From Microbulbifer bruguierae (lineage in GTDB: Bacteria; Pseudomonadota; Gammaproteobacteria; Pseudomonadales; Cellvibrionaceae), in the NCBI RefSeq assembly GCF_029869925.1, contig NZ_CP118605.1, positions 2,172,001 to 2,236,000 on the forward strand: a stretch of 64,000 nt of DNA, in the 5' to 3' direction. Below, piece after piece: positions 1-8,193 of this stretch. The notes beneath the pieces were generated by a model, which saw only the letters and a list, made by a program, of their open reading frames with translations, did not search any database and had not been told where the DNA came from. Positions within the stretch are counted from its first letter, which is position 1; each line of letters opens with the position of its first letter. Both the position numbers and the translations under genes were made by a program.

Positions 1-333
1 CAGGTTGAAGTCCGGACCCAGGCCGCGCACGGTGACTTTACTGCCTTCGCCGTTGACCCGGTCAATGGACACACCGGTAATACGCTGCATGGATTCCGCG
101 AGGTTGGTGTCGGGGAATTTGCCGATATCTTCCGCGGAGATGGCATCGACGATACCTTTGGCATCGCGCTTCGCATCCATGGATTTCTCGAGACTGCCGC
201 GAATACCCAGCACCACCACTTCTTCGAGTGCGGCATCCAGCTCACTCTGTGCAAAGGCGGCGCCGCTAACGCCAGCGAGGGTGGCGATCGCTACCGCGAT
301 GGAATTCTTCTTGAATCCGGTCATTTTATTCAT
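1..333 (-). CDS. TonB-dependent receptor, N-terminal part (runs off left edge)
   Basis: Only the first 111 codons are inside the window; the frame stays open to base 1. The ATG at 333 follows a strong purine-rich ribosome site (GGGGGAGA). A Sec signal peptide (about residues 1-27, ending AAFA-QS) is followed by a TonB-box-like acidic stretch (EEVVVLGIRGS) and the start of a plug domain with 'DIGKFPDTNLAESMQRITG' and 'VTVRGLGPDFN'. This wording is typical of the carbohydrate-type TonB receptors of Xanthomonas, Caulobacter and marine gammaproteobacteria. It lies downstream of, and on the same strand as, a maltose-type ABC importer. I therefore infer uptake of malto-oligosaccharides or a related glycan across the outer membrane. 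The substrate is not shown by the sequence, and the barrel is outside the window. Confidence 0.88.
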   Translation of the reverse strand, partial: MNKMTGFKKNSIAVAIATLAGVSGAAFAQSELDAALEEVVVLGIRGSLEKSMDAKRDAKGIVDAISAEDIGKFPDTNLAESMQRITGVSIDRVNGEGSKVTVRGLGPDFNL

Positions 334-647
334 GGAGTTGTCTCCCCCATCGTCACGTTATTTTCGTTATTGATTTCGCCGAAACCGGGTATCACTGAGA
401 CCGCAAAAGGATAACCCGATCTGGCGCCACGCTATAGTCCCGCCACGCTCCAGATTGAGTCGTCCCACCTTGGGGAATTACCTCAAAATGGACTATCCCA
501 CCTTGAAACCAGCAAAGCGGGAATAAAAATATCCTTTAAAATCAATGCATTAAACGTTATCCGGCATTTTGCACAGGAATGGCGCAATAGCCGGCAGAAA
601 GAAGTGCAAATCAGCATGGCGACAGGGGAAACACAGAACCGGCGGGT
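334..647 (-). promoter_or_regulatory. Leader region of the TonB receptor with a 10-bp direct repeat
   Basis: This 314-bp gap separates malG from the receptor gene. It holds two exact copies of tcccaccttg (463-472 and 496-505), 33 bp or about three helical turns apart, so both would face the same side of the helix. That is compatible with an activator or repressor site for the receptor. I do not see a convincing -35/-10 pair or a rho-independent terminator for malG, and the repeat does not match the E. coli MalT box. Confidence 0.35.
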
Positions 648-1628
648 TTATCCTTTTACCGCACCAGCGGAGAGTCCGGAAACCAGGAACCGCTGCAACG
701 CGAGAAACAGCAGCATTACCGGCAACGACACCAGTATGGAGCCGGCAGCGAAGTAACCCCATTCGGAGGCGTAGTCGCTGACGAAGAAACGCAGCCCCAC
801 GGGTACGGTATACAGCGATTCATCGTCCATAAAAATGGAGGCGAGAATGAATTCGTTCCATGCGGTCATAAAGGCGAACAGTCCGGTTACCGCAATCGCC
901 GGGCGCGCCAGGGGCAGGATAATGCGGGTAAAGATGGTCCAGCGGGAGGCGCCCTCCAGCAGCGCAGACTCTTCGATTTCGTAGGGCAAGGTATCGAAGT
1001 AACCCTTCAGCATCCACACGCAGAACGGCAGCGCGGTGATGGCATACACCAGGATCAGCCCCAGCCAGGAATTGCCCAGTCCCAGCCACTGCACCACGAT
1101 CACGTACAGGGGAATCAGCATCAGCACTGCGGGAAACATCTGCGAAATCAGGAACAGCATCAGGCCGCGTTCGCGCCCGGCAAAGCGGAAGCGGGAAAAG
1201 GCGTAAGCCGCGGAGCAGCTGAGAGACAGGCCGACCGCAGTGGTGGCCAATGCAATGATCAGGCTGTTGCCCAGCCAGCGCAGGAACGGCTGCTCGGTGA
1301 GTACCGAACGGAAATTCGCCAGGGTCCACTGCTCCGGCAGGGGAATCAGGGCCATCAACTGCTCACCGAAAGTGGCATCCGCCGGCAACTGCACCAGGGT
1401 AAGCGATTGCTGGCCGGAAAAGGCGAGGCTTACCACCCACAACAGCGGGTAGATGACAATCAGCGAAGCGAACAGCAGCAGGGCGAAGCGCCAGCTGAAA
1501 ATATCCCGCAACACACGCCCAAGCGCTCTCACAGGAGCCAGTTCGCACGCGAACCGGTACAGGCTATGCAGCCAGGTCCGCGGTGGTTCGCCTGCAGGCA
1601 GGCTCCTACGGTTTTCTCCCGGTATCAT
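648..1628 (-). CDS. malG: Maltose-type ABC importer, inner-membrane permease (MalG-like)
   Basis: This is the second membrane subunit of a type I sugar importer. The 326-residue product has about six hydrophobic segments. Its cytoplasmic EAA loop (EESALLEGASRWTIFTRI, then LPLARP) docks the ATPase, and the C-terminus ends in SAGAVKG, close to the TAGGVKG end of E. coli MalG. From about residue 33 onward it aligns in length with MalG (296 residues). The extra N-terminus (RRSLPAGEPP and what follows) is translated from REP-like DNA. The ATG at 1628 is kept because GGAGGT lies about 8 bases upstream; a GTG at 1532 would give the classical length. It follows malEF after a gap of about 76 bases and is probably cotranscribed with malK-malEF. 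Confidence 0.9.
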   Translation of the reverse strand: MIPGENRRSLPAGEPPRTWLHSLYRFACELAPVRALGRVLRDIFSWRFALLLFASLIVIYPLLWVVSLAFSGQQSLTLVQLPADATFGEQLMALIPLPEQWTLANFRSVLTEQPFLRWLGNSLIIALATTAVGLSLSCSAAYAFSRFRFAGRERGLMLFLISQMFPAVLMLIPLYVIVVQWLGLGNSWLGLILVYAITALPFCVWMLKGYFDTLPYEIEESALLEGASRWTIFTRIILPLARPAIAVTGLFAFMTAWNEFILASIFMDDESLYTVPVGLRFFVSDYASEWGYFAAGSILVSLPVMLLFLALQRFLVSGLSAGAVKG

Positions 1629-1690
1629 CCCACTACCTCCAACACCACACCCTCCAACACCACACCGGTGGGAGCCTGCTTGCAGGCGAA
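1531..1690. repeat. Three alternating REP-like palindromes at the malEF/malG junction
   Basis: A 23-bp palindromic motif starting gtaggagcctgcctgcagg occurs inverted at 1587-1609, forward with two changes at 1668-1690, and forward in degenerate form at 1531-1553. Between the last two forward copies lies a tandem duplication of about 15 bp (ctccaacaccacac, near 1637-1665). The alternating orientation is what REPIN/BIME clusters show in pseudomonads. The first two copies lie inside the malG reading frame. Confidence 0.7.
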
Positions 1691-1704
1691 TTGGTGGCGG
1701 TTAC

Positions 1705-4071
1705 TCATCGGGAGGCCTCCAGGGTGCGGCTTACCCGGGTCTGCCACAGGGCGTAACAGAACAGCAGTGCGAGGATCACCATCGAGTAAGCGGCGGCGTA
1801 GGCGTACTGGTATTTTTCAAAGCCGATGCGGAACGCCTTGGTGATCAGGATATCGTTGGCCCCGGCCGGGGCGCCGTCGCTGACCAGATAAATGACGTTG
1901 AACATATTGAAGGTCCACACCACCGACAGGATTACCGCCGGGATCAGTACCGGCTTTAGCAGCGGCAGGGTGATGGTGCGAAACTGCAGCCAGCGGCCGG
2001 CGCCTTCCACCCGCGCGGCTTCGTACAACTCCTTCGGTATCGACTGCAGGCCGCCGAGTATGACCACCATCATGAACGGAATACTCAGCCAGACGTTGGT
2101 CACCAGCCCGGCAAAAAAGCTGGCGCCGATGGAATCAAACCAGGCCACCGGCGCCAACCCGATCACCTGCAAGCCCTGGTTGATCACCCCGAACTGCGGG
2201 TGGAACATGCCCTTCCATACCAGCGCGGTGATGTAATTGGGTATGGCCCACGGCAGGATCAGGATCAGGCGAAACAGGCCGCGGCCGAAGATCGGCTTGT
2301 CCAGCGCCAGTGCCAGTACCAGCGCCAGTCCCACCGCCAGCAGTACGTTGCTCGCGGTCCACAGCACGGTTATCCACAGGGTCCAGTAGAAGTTGTCGAA
2401 ATCCAGACTGCGCGCGGCGCCCTCCCCGCTCCAGACACTGAAATTCCCGAGAATAGAAGCGTAGTTGTCCAATCCCACCCAGCGGGACCACAGCGGCGTA
2501 TGTTCGTTAAATACCGTGGTGTCGGTAAACGACAGCAACAGACCGTAAAGCAGCGGAAAAAACACCAGCACCAGCATGCCCAGCACCGCCGGCAGCACAT
2601 ACAGATAGGCGCTGCGGTTGGCCCGCCAGCCGGCGCTCAACTGACACCGATACCGTCGCCAGCAGTAAAGGGCGGCGGCCACCAACAGCAGCGGTAACAG
2701 CCAAAGACCCCGCGGCATCTGCGCCGGCATGCCATCACCGCGGGCGCGGGAGCGTTCCAGCTGGGCCAGATCGGCGCCAATCTGCCGCTGCAGCTGGCGC
2801 AATTCCGCTTCCGGCTGCGCCGCACCTTTCACCACTTTCTTGAGCGCGTTTTCCAGCGGCACCCAGATCAGGGTCATGGCTGGCCAGCTGGGAATGGGCA
2901 CCGCGTATTCCAGTTGGCGGCGAAACGCCATGGCGCTGTCATTAGTCGCAATACTCGGGTGTGCGAAGGCGCGAATATTGGCGGGCAGCTGTCCGCCCTC
3001 AATAGCCATTCTTTCCGCCGCTTTACGGCTGGTGAGATGTGCCATTACCGCCACCGCGGCGGCGGGCTGCTGCGACCAGGGAGAAAGAAACAGACCCTCC
3101 ACAGCCACCCAGGGGGCCAGGTGCTGCCCGCTTTCGCTGTTCAGCGGCAGCGGCACCACCCGGTAATTTACCGATGGCGCTATCTCCCCCAGCATCCAGG
3201 GACCGCTGATCACCATGGCCGCGCGCTGCTGGTTGAACAGGCTGGTCACCAGGGTACTGCTGGGCTCCTCCGGCAGAATGCGATCCTGCCGCGCCCACCG
3301 GGTGAGCATCTGCAGGGAGCGGATATTGGCGAGACTGTTGAGATCCAGGTTGCCTGCACGATCGAAGGGACCGGAGCCAAAGCTGTTCATCAGCGCGCCG
3401 TGAAAAAAGGGCTCAGTGTAGCTGTAAGCGAGGCCAAAGCGGCCTGCCTTGCGATCGGTGAGACGACGGGCCTCCACAACCAGCGCGTCGGTGTCCGCCG
3501 GTGGCGACGGCACCAGATCGGTATTGACGATCAGTGCCGGGCTTTTGAAATTGAACGGCAGACCGTAGAGCTGGCCGCCGTAGGTCATCGCCGCCACCAG
3601 ATTGTCCGGAAAACGGGCCAGCAGGGCTTCACTCACATACTCGTCGATCGGCGCCACCGTATGCCCGGCACTGACCCAGCCGCCGAGGCGGTCGTGGGCA
3701 AACACAAACAGGTCCGGACCCTGCCTCCGCGGCAGCGCCGCGGCGAGCTTGTCCGCGAGACTGCCGAAGGGCACCGCCAGGGTCCTGACCTGCACCGCGC
3801 TCTGGCTGCGGTTGTATTCCTCGATCAACTGCTCGAAGGCGGCGCGCTCGGCACCGCGGTAGCCGTGCCACAAGTTGAGGGTGTCGGCAGCACTGGCGCG
3901 GCCGGCGCACAAAAACAGCAACAACAGAACAAACACTCTCTGTAGGAGCCTGCCTGCAGGCGAAGCCTTCCCCGGTGACGGCCACAGTGCGAACCTTGGC
4001 GCAAATCCGGTCGGGGGTTCGCCTGCAGGCAGGCTCCTACGGGAGAGGTGGGGTCTTGGGGAGTGGGGCAT
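1705..4071 (-). CDS. malEF: Fused solute-binding protein and permease (MalE-MalF) of a maltose-type importer
   Basis: One chain of about 788 residues carries two normally separate subunits. After a long leader, a signal-like segment (VFVLLLLFLCAGRASA) precedes a MalE-like periplasmic domain (TLNLWHGYRG; LPFNFKSPALIVNTDL; ISGPWMLGEI). A short charged linker and a membrane anchor (LWLLPLLLVAAALY) follow, then a MalF-like domain with an EAA loop (KELYEAARVEGAGRW). The start at 4071 shares TGATG with the malK stop, indicating translational coupling. The leader includes REPIN-encoded sequence; a GTG at 3936, just before the signal segment, is an alternative start. Tethering the binding domain fixes a 1:1 stoichiometry and removes the need for a diffusible MalE. 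To my recollection a comparable MalE-MalF fusion is known from Bdellovibrio. Confidence 0.9.
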   Translation of the reverse strand: MPHSPRPHLSRRSLPAGEPPTGFAPRFALWPSPGKASPAGRLLQRVFVLLLLFLCAGRASAADTLNLWHGYRGAERAAFEQLIEEYNRSQSAVQVRTLAVPFGSLADKLAAALPRRQGPDLFVFAHDRLGGWVSAGHTVAPIDEYVSEALLARFPDNLVAAMTYGGQLYGLPFNFKSPALIVNTDLVPSPPADTDALVVEARRLTDRKAGRFGLAYSYTEPFFHGALMNSFGSGPFDRAGNLDLNSLANIRSLQMLTRWARQDRILPEEPSSTLVTSLFNQQRAAMVISGPWMLGEIAPSVNYRVVPLPLNSESGQHLAPWVAVEGLFLSPWSQQPAAAVAVMAHLTSRKAAERMAIEGGQLPANIRAFAHPSIATNDSAMAFRRQLEYAVPIPSWPAMTLIWVPLENALKKVVKGAAQPEAELRQLQRQIGADLAQLERSRARGDGMPAQMPRGLWLLPLLLVAAALYCWRRYRCQLSAGWRANRSAYLYVLPAVLGMLVLVFFPLLYGLLLSFTDTTVFNEHTPLWSRWVGLDNYASILGNFSVWSGEGAARSLDFDNFYWTLWITVLWTASNVLLAVGLALVLALALDKPIFGRGLFRLILILPWAIPNYITALVWKGMFHPQFGVINQGLQVIGLAPVAWFDSIGASFFAGLVTNVWLSIPFMMVVILGGLQSIPKELYEAARVEGAGRWLQFRTITLPLLKPVLIPAVILSVVWTFNMFNVIYLVSDGAPAGANDILITKAFRIGFEKYQYAYAAAYSMVILALLFCYALWQTRVSRTLEASR
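3942..4040. repeat. REPIN-like inverted REP pair inside the malEF leader
   Basis: Two 23-bp arms, 3942-3964 and 4018-4040, are perfect inverted copies of each other and share the motif seen near malG. The 53-bp spacer contains gtgcgaaccttggcgc. The element is 99 bp, a multiple of three, so it keeps the malEF frame open and is translated as RRSLPAGEPP...GKASPAGRLLQ. No RAYT transposase is present in the window. Confidence 0.75.
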
Positions 4072-5171
4072 CAACACACGCCAACTCCGGCGCGCCTATC
4101 AATGTGACGGATGCGCTGCTGGCTGTCGCCATCAAACAGGTAAACCGCGGCAGGATCGAAGGCCAGCTCCAGGGATTCCCCGGGAGTAAGTAGATGCATA
4201 CCTGGCAGGCGTGCAATCACCTTGCTGTCGCCAGCGCGCAGGTGTACCAGCCGCTCGGCCCCCAGGCTTTCCACCAGCTCGATGGCGCCGCGCAGTCGCG
4301 GCCAGTGGGCCGGGGCGCGCTCCGTGTGCAGCAGCTTTTCCGGGCGCACCCCGAAAACCAGCGCGCTGCCGAGACCATCCAGGCCCTCCAGTGGCAGTTT
4401 CACCAGCTCGTTGAACAGACCGCTGCCGGTGTTCCGCACCGGCACCAGGTTCATCGGCGGCGAGCCCATAAAGCTGGCCACAAAGGTGTTGTACGGGTCG
4501 TTGTACAGTTCCAGCGGGCTGCCCACCTGCATCAGCCGCCCCTGATTGAGGATGGCGATACGGGTACCCAGGGTCATAGCCTCCACCTGGTCGTGGGTCA
4601 CATACACCGAGGTGGTGCCGTATTCCCGGTGCAGGCGATGGATATAGGCGCGCATCTGCACCCGCAGCTCGGCGTCGAGATTGGACAGCGGCTCGTCGAA
4701 CAGGAATACCTGGGGGTCGCGCACCATCGCGCGCCCCAGCGCCACCCGCTGGCACTGACCGCCGGACAGCTGCCCGGGCTTGCGCTGCAGGAAGTCCGTC
4801 AGCCCCAGGGACTCGGCGGTCTCCCGTACCCGGCGCTCGATCGCGAGCTTGGGGGCGTGGCGCACCCGCAGACCAAAGGCCATGTTTTCAAACACGGTCA
4901 TGTGCGGGTAGAGGGCGTAGTTCTGGAACACCATGGCGATGTCCCGGTCTTTGGGAGGCAGGTCGTTGACCCGGTGGCCGCCGATAAACAGGTCGCCGCT
5001 GGTGATCGTCTCCAGCCCGGCGATCATCCGCAGCACGGTGGACTTGCCGCAGCCGGACGGGCCCACCAGCACCATGAATTCGCCATCGCGAATATGCAGA
5101 TCAAGGCCAGGTACCGTGGCGGGACCGTCGCCGTAATGCTTGGTTATGCCATTGAATTCAATACTGGCCAC
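4071..5171 (-). CDS. malK: Maltose-type ABC importer ATPase (MalK/UgpC family)
   Basis: This cytoplasmic ATPase energises the MalEF-MalG importer. It has Walker A GPSGCGKST, signature LSGGQCQRVALGRAM, Walker B VFLFDEPLSNLD, a switch His (VTHDQVEA), and a C-terminal regulatory TOBE-type domain (FGVRPEKLL) as in MalK/UgpC. I start it at the GTG at 5171 (VASIEFNGITKHYG), which aligns exactly with the N-terminus of known MalK proteins and follows GAGAGG by about eight bases. The frame is open further upstream (ATG at 5189 and 5225, GTG at 5267), but those starts lack good ribosome sites. The stop overlaps the start of malEF (TGATG). It is first in the operon malK-malEF-malG. Confidence 0.92.
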   Translation of the reverse strand: MASIEFNGITKHYGDGPATVPGLDLHIRDGEFMVLVGPSGCGKSTVLRMIAGLETITSGDLFIGGHRVNDLPPKDRDIAMVFQNYALYPHMTVFENMAFGLRVRHAPKLAIERRVRETAESLGLTDFLQRKPGQLSGGQCQRVALGRAMVRDPQVFLFDEPLSNLDAELRVQMRAYIHRLHREYGTTSVYVTHDQVEAMTLGTRIAILNQGRLMQVGSPLELYNDPYNTFVASFMGSPPMNLVPVRNTGSGLFNELVKLPLEGLDGLGSALVFGVRPEKLLHTERAPAHWPRLRGAIELVESLGAERLVHLRAGDSKVIARLPGMHLLTPGESLELAFDPAAVYLFDGDSQQRIRHIDRRAGVGVC

Positions 5172-5565
5172 GGGGCAGGCCTCTCTCATCGCGGTGGTGG
5201 TTGCAGTCACTGTTAGGACTGTCATTTTTTGGGGCGAATTTTGCCAGCGGTAACAGTCTGCCGCCACCTGGCGCTATCCGCCTCCCCCGGGGCCAGGGGG
5301 GATAAGCCGGGGCCAGCCACAAAAACTGAACAATAAATGAACAACGCATCTATTGCAAAAATCCACGCCACAAACCGGGCGATGGCGTTACTGCTCCCCG
5401 CCAAACAACACGACTGGCTCTCGCCGTCTAGTCACACGCCACCGATGCACTATTAGCGCTTTTATCCGCCCCAATTGCTTGCAAATTACACCCCTGTACT
5501 AAATTTAACGGGCGCAGCAGTAACGTGCACTCAGCAGTCAATAAGTATCCTAAGGACAAAGAGAT
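5172..5565. other. Divergent intergenic region between malK and the TolC-like gene
   Basis: This gap of about 394 bp must carry the promoters for both the leftward mal operon and the rightward secretion cassette. I see a good ribosome site (aaggacaaagag) just before the ATG at 5566. A weak candidate promoter (ttgctt 5475-5480, tactaa 5497-5502, 16-bp spacing) precedes it. No palindromic operator or RNA gene is evident. Confidence 0.3.
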
Positions 5566-7137
5566 ATGCGCCTGGCTCCCCTCGCCGCGTTCAGCCTTAC
5601 CGTGGCAACCATTGCCGCTTGCTCTGTCACCCCCGAAGCAATCGATGAAGCCAGCGTGGACCAACGAGCCAGCACTGACTGGATGACGGTGTTCGGCAAT
5701 CAGCAACCGGTTACCGGTCCGATTGACCTCAACGAAGCGATTGCCCGCGCCATCGCCTACAACATGGACAACCGCCTCAAACTGATGGAGGCGGTGGTCG
5801 CCAACCGCAACCTGCGACTGTCCCGCTGGGACATGCTGCCAGAAATTGCCGCCAGCGCCGGCTACCACCATCGCAACAAGCAGCACTTTGCCTCCAGTGA
5901 GGACGTCAACGGCAACCAGTCCCTGGCCCAGTCCACCTCCCTGGACAAAACCTACAGCACCGCGGGGCTGGAACTGTCGTGGAATGTGCTGGATTTCGGC
6001 ATCAACTACCTGTCGGCCAAACAGGCCGCGGACGGGGTGATGATCGCCATCGAGCGTCAGCGCAAATTGATGCACAACGTCATCATGGATGTGGAGTACG
6101 CCTTCTGGATGGCCGCCGCCGCCCAGCGCGCCCACACTCAGCTGCCCGGGCTGATCGAACAGACCCACCGCGCGCTGGAGAAATCCCGCCAAAGTGCCGA
6201 GCGCGGCCTGCGCCAGACCGAGGCCAGCCTTTCCTACCGCCGCGACCTGCTGGACCTGATGCAACAGCTGCTGGCCCTGGAAGCGGACATGTTCAACGCA
6301 AAAATGGAACTGGCGTCGATGATGGGTCTGCCCCCCGGGACAGAGTTCACCGTCAGCGCCAGCCAGAGCGATATCCTGCGCAGCCCGTTTGCGGAAATGA
6401 GTGTGCCGGAGCTGGAGCAGTACAGCCTGCGCAACCGCCCGGAACTGCTGGAAGAAGACTATCGCGAGCGCATCGCCGCCACCGAAATCCGCAAGGCCTG
6501 CCTGCAACTGCTGCCCGGCCTGGAATTGCGCACCGGCTATTTCTACGACGACAACAGCTACCTGCTGTACAACGACTGGGCCGAAAGCAGTCTGAGGCTG
6601 ACCTGGGACCTGCTCGGCACCGTGGTGGCCGGCCGCGATCTGGTGGGCTACGCCCGTGACAGTGAGCGCCTCGGCGATGTGCGCCGCGCCGCGCTCACCG
6701 TGGCAGTACTCACCCAGGTCAACCTGGCCTACAGCCACATGCGCCGCGCACAGCTGAATCACGGTTATGCCGAAGAACTGGCAGACATCGACGGCGCCAT
6801 GGCGAGCCAGTCCCGCGCCCGCTGGCAGTCCAGCCAGGGCACCGAACTGGAAACCATTCACGCCGCCACCCAGGCCCTGCTCTCGAATGTGGAGCGCGAT
6901 GCCAGCTATGCCGACTGGCGCAGCGCCAACAGCCGCCTCGCCAACGCCGTGGGCTTCCAGCCGGAGTTTTATATCGACTACCGCCAGCCGCTGGAGGTTA
7001 TCGAGCAGCAGGTAGCAGACATGCGCACCCAGGGCGCGAGCATGGAACTGTTGCCGGTCGGCGGGTACAACTCGGACGGCGCCGAGAAACGCGAGGCGGA
7101 AATCCGTGAAGACGGGCTGGATGCCGCTTACTGGTAA
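5566..7137 (+). CDS. TolC-like outer-membrane channel lipoprotein
   Basis: This is the likely outer-membrane exit duct of the cassette. The 523-residue product starts with a lipoprotein signal (TIAAC-S, acylated Cys near residue 19). Two related halves of the outer membrane efflux family follow, rich in long amphipathic helices (IERQRKLMHNVIMDVEYAFWMAA; VAVLTQVNLAYSHMRRAQLNHG) with strand segments such as AGLELSWNVLDFG and SSLRLTWDLLGTV. The second half carries the typical ELEQYSLRNRPEL region. The C-terminus is charged and extended (about 50 residues after FQPEFYIDY). Lipidated TolC homologues usually serve RND or type I-like exporters; here the downstream genes supply three HlyD-type adaptors but no RND pump and no ABC ATPase. 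Start: ATG 5566 behind AGGACAAAGAG. Confidence 0.88.
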   Translation: MRLAPLAAFSLTVATIAACSVTPEAIDEASVDQRASTDWMTVFGNQQPVTGPIDLNEAIARAIAYNMDNRLKLMEAVVANRNLRLSRWDMLPEIAASAGYHHRNKQHFASSEDVNGNQSLAQSTSLDKTYSTAGLELSWNVLDFGINYLSAKQAADGVMIAIERQRKLMHNVIMDVEYAFWMAAAAQRAHTQLPGLIEQTHRALEKSRQSAERGLRQTEASLSYRRDLLDLMQQLLALEADMFNAKMELASMMGLPPGTEFTVSASQSDILRSPFAEMSVPELEQYSLRNRPELLEEDYRERIAATEIRKACLQLLPGLELRTGYFYDDNSYLLYNDWAESSLRLTWDLLGTVVAGRDLVGYARDSERLGDVRRAALTVAVLTQVNLAYSHMRRAQLNHGYAEELADIDGAMASQSRARWQSSQGTELETIHAATQALLSNVERDASYADWRSANSRLANAVGFQPEFYIDYRQPLEVIEQQVADMRTQGASMELLPVGGYNSDGAEKREAEIREDGLDAAYW

Positions 7138-7201
7138 ACGCCATCGCACTCAATGCATGCAGACGTTCGCAGTCCGACGGTAATGATGGTCGCAATGTAC
7201 G

Positions 7202-7225
7202 AGACACTCTGAGGATGGAGTGTCT
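7202..7225 (+). promoter_or_regulatory. Hairpin enclosing the start codon of the adaptor gene
   Basis: agacactc (7202-7209) and gagtgtct (7218-7225) are perfect 8-bp complements. The 8-base loop tgaggatg contains both a Shine-Dalgarno-like GAGG and the ATG at 7215. If formed in mRNA it would occlude initiation there. Directly after it, gtatcc repeats several times between 7248 and 7280. Confidence 0.45.
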
Positions 7226-8192
7226 GTACCAGACCGAGGTAGAGGTATCCGTGGTAGAAGTATCCGTAGCAGTATCCGAGGGAGAAGTCTCTGATTCCGG
7301 GGTGAACCAACCTGCTGTAGCGGCAGCGCGACATCCCCTGCCCGCGCTCATTTTCGCAGCCGCGCTCACCCTGTGTTGCGCTCTGCCAACCCCGCTGCAG
7401 GCGCACAGTGCCAGCCAGCCTTCCGTCGACAGCAATCACACCGCCCCCGCCAAACTCAACGCCCTCAGCCGGGTACAGCTTTCCAGCGAACTGGCCGGAC
7501 GCATTACCGAAGTGCGCCTGCGTGCCGGCGACCGTTTCGACAAAGGCGATCTGCTGGCGCGTTTCGACTGCACCGAACTCAAGGCCGAACTGGAGGGCGC
7601 CGACACCCGCCGCGCCCTTGCCCGCCGGCAACTGGATGCCAATATTTCCCTCAAACAGCTGGGCGGCAATATCAGCGAGCTGGAAATGGTACAGAGCGAA
7701 TCACAGCTTGCAGAAGCCACCGCCAATACCAAAGTGCTCAAGCACCGCACCGGTTACTGCGAGGTGCGCGCACCTTTCTCCGGTTTTGTGATCAGTCGCA
7801 GTATCGAGCCCCACCAGCGGGTGGAAGTCGGTGCACCACTGCTGGAGCTGGTGGACAACCGGGGGCTGGAAGTGGAAGCCATCATCGATTCCGCCTGGCT
7901 GGAACACCTCTCCATCGGCGACACGTTCAGGGTCGTGATCAATGAAACCGGACGCGAGTACACCGCCACCCTGCAGCGGATAGTGCCGGTGGTGGATCCG
8001 GTTACCCGCACGGTGCGAGTGATCGGCAACATCGAAAAAACACCCGGCGAAATTTCCCCGCTGTCCGCCTCTGGCGCATTGCTGATTTCCGGGATGAGCG
8101 GCGAAGCGCACTTTGCTCTCGACCGCCCTGATGACAAATCCGCGGCACTGCTCGCGGACAGGCCATCCAACAAACGCGACGGAGCCGACTGA
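7215..8192 (+). CDS. Periplasmic adaptor subunit (HlyD/RND-type membrane fusion protein)
   Basis: The product (325 residues from ATG 7215) has a lipoyl-like half (LSSELAGRITEVRLRAGDRFDKGDLLARFDC), a short helical hairpin and the second lipoyl half (CEVRAPFSGFVISRSIEPHQRVEVGAPLLELV), then a beta-barrel domain (VEAIIDSAWLEHLSIGD). This is the membrane fusion protein fold that joins an inner-membrane complex to TolC. The hydrophobic signal segment (ALIFAAALTLCCALPTPLQA) begins about 45 residues in. The preceding N-terminus (VEVSVVEVSVAVSEGEVS) comes from a short gtatcc tandem repeat and looks unlike protein-coding leader. A GTG at 7302 would give a normal signal peptide but lacks a good ribosome site, so the start is uncertain. 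It is the second gene of the cassette. Confidence 0.85.
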   Translation: MECLYQTEVEVSVVEVSVAVSEGEVSDSGVNQPAVAAARHPLPALIFAAALTLCCALPTPLQAHSASQPSVDSNHTAPAKLNALSRVQLSSELAGRITEVRLRAGDRFDKGDLLARFDCTELKAELEGADTRRALARRQLDANISLKQLGGNISELEMVQSESQLAEATANTKVLKHRTGYCEVRAPFSGFVISRSIEPHQRVEVGAPLLELVDNRGLEVEAIIDSAWLEHLSIGDTFRVVINETGREYTATLQRIVPVVDPVTRTVRVIGNIEKTPGEISPLSASGALLISGMSGEAHFALDRPDDKSAALLADRPSNKRDGAD

Positions 8193-8193
8193 C

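Noticed and set aside
5428..7149. 573-codon antisense frame opposite the TolC-like gene
   Set aside because: The TolC-like frame has a lipobox, a ribosome site and family motifs; the opposite frame has none.
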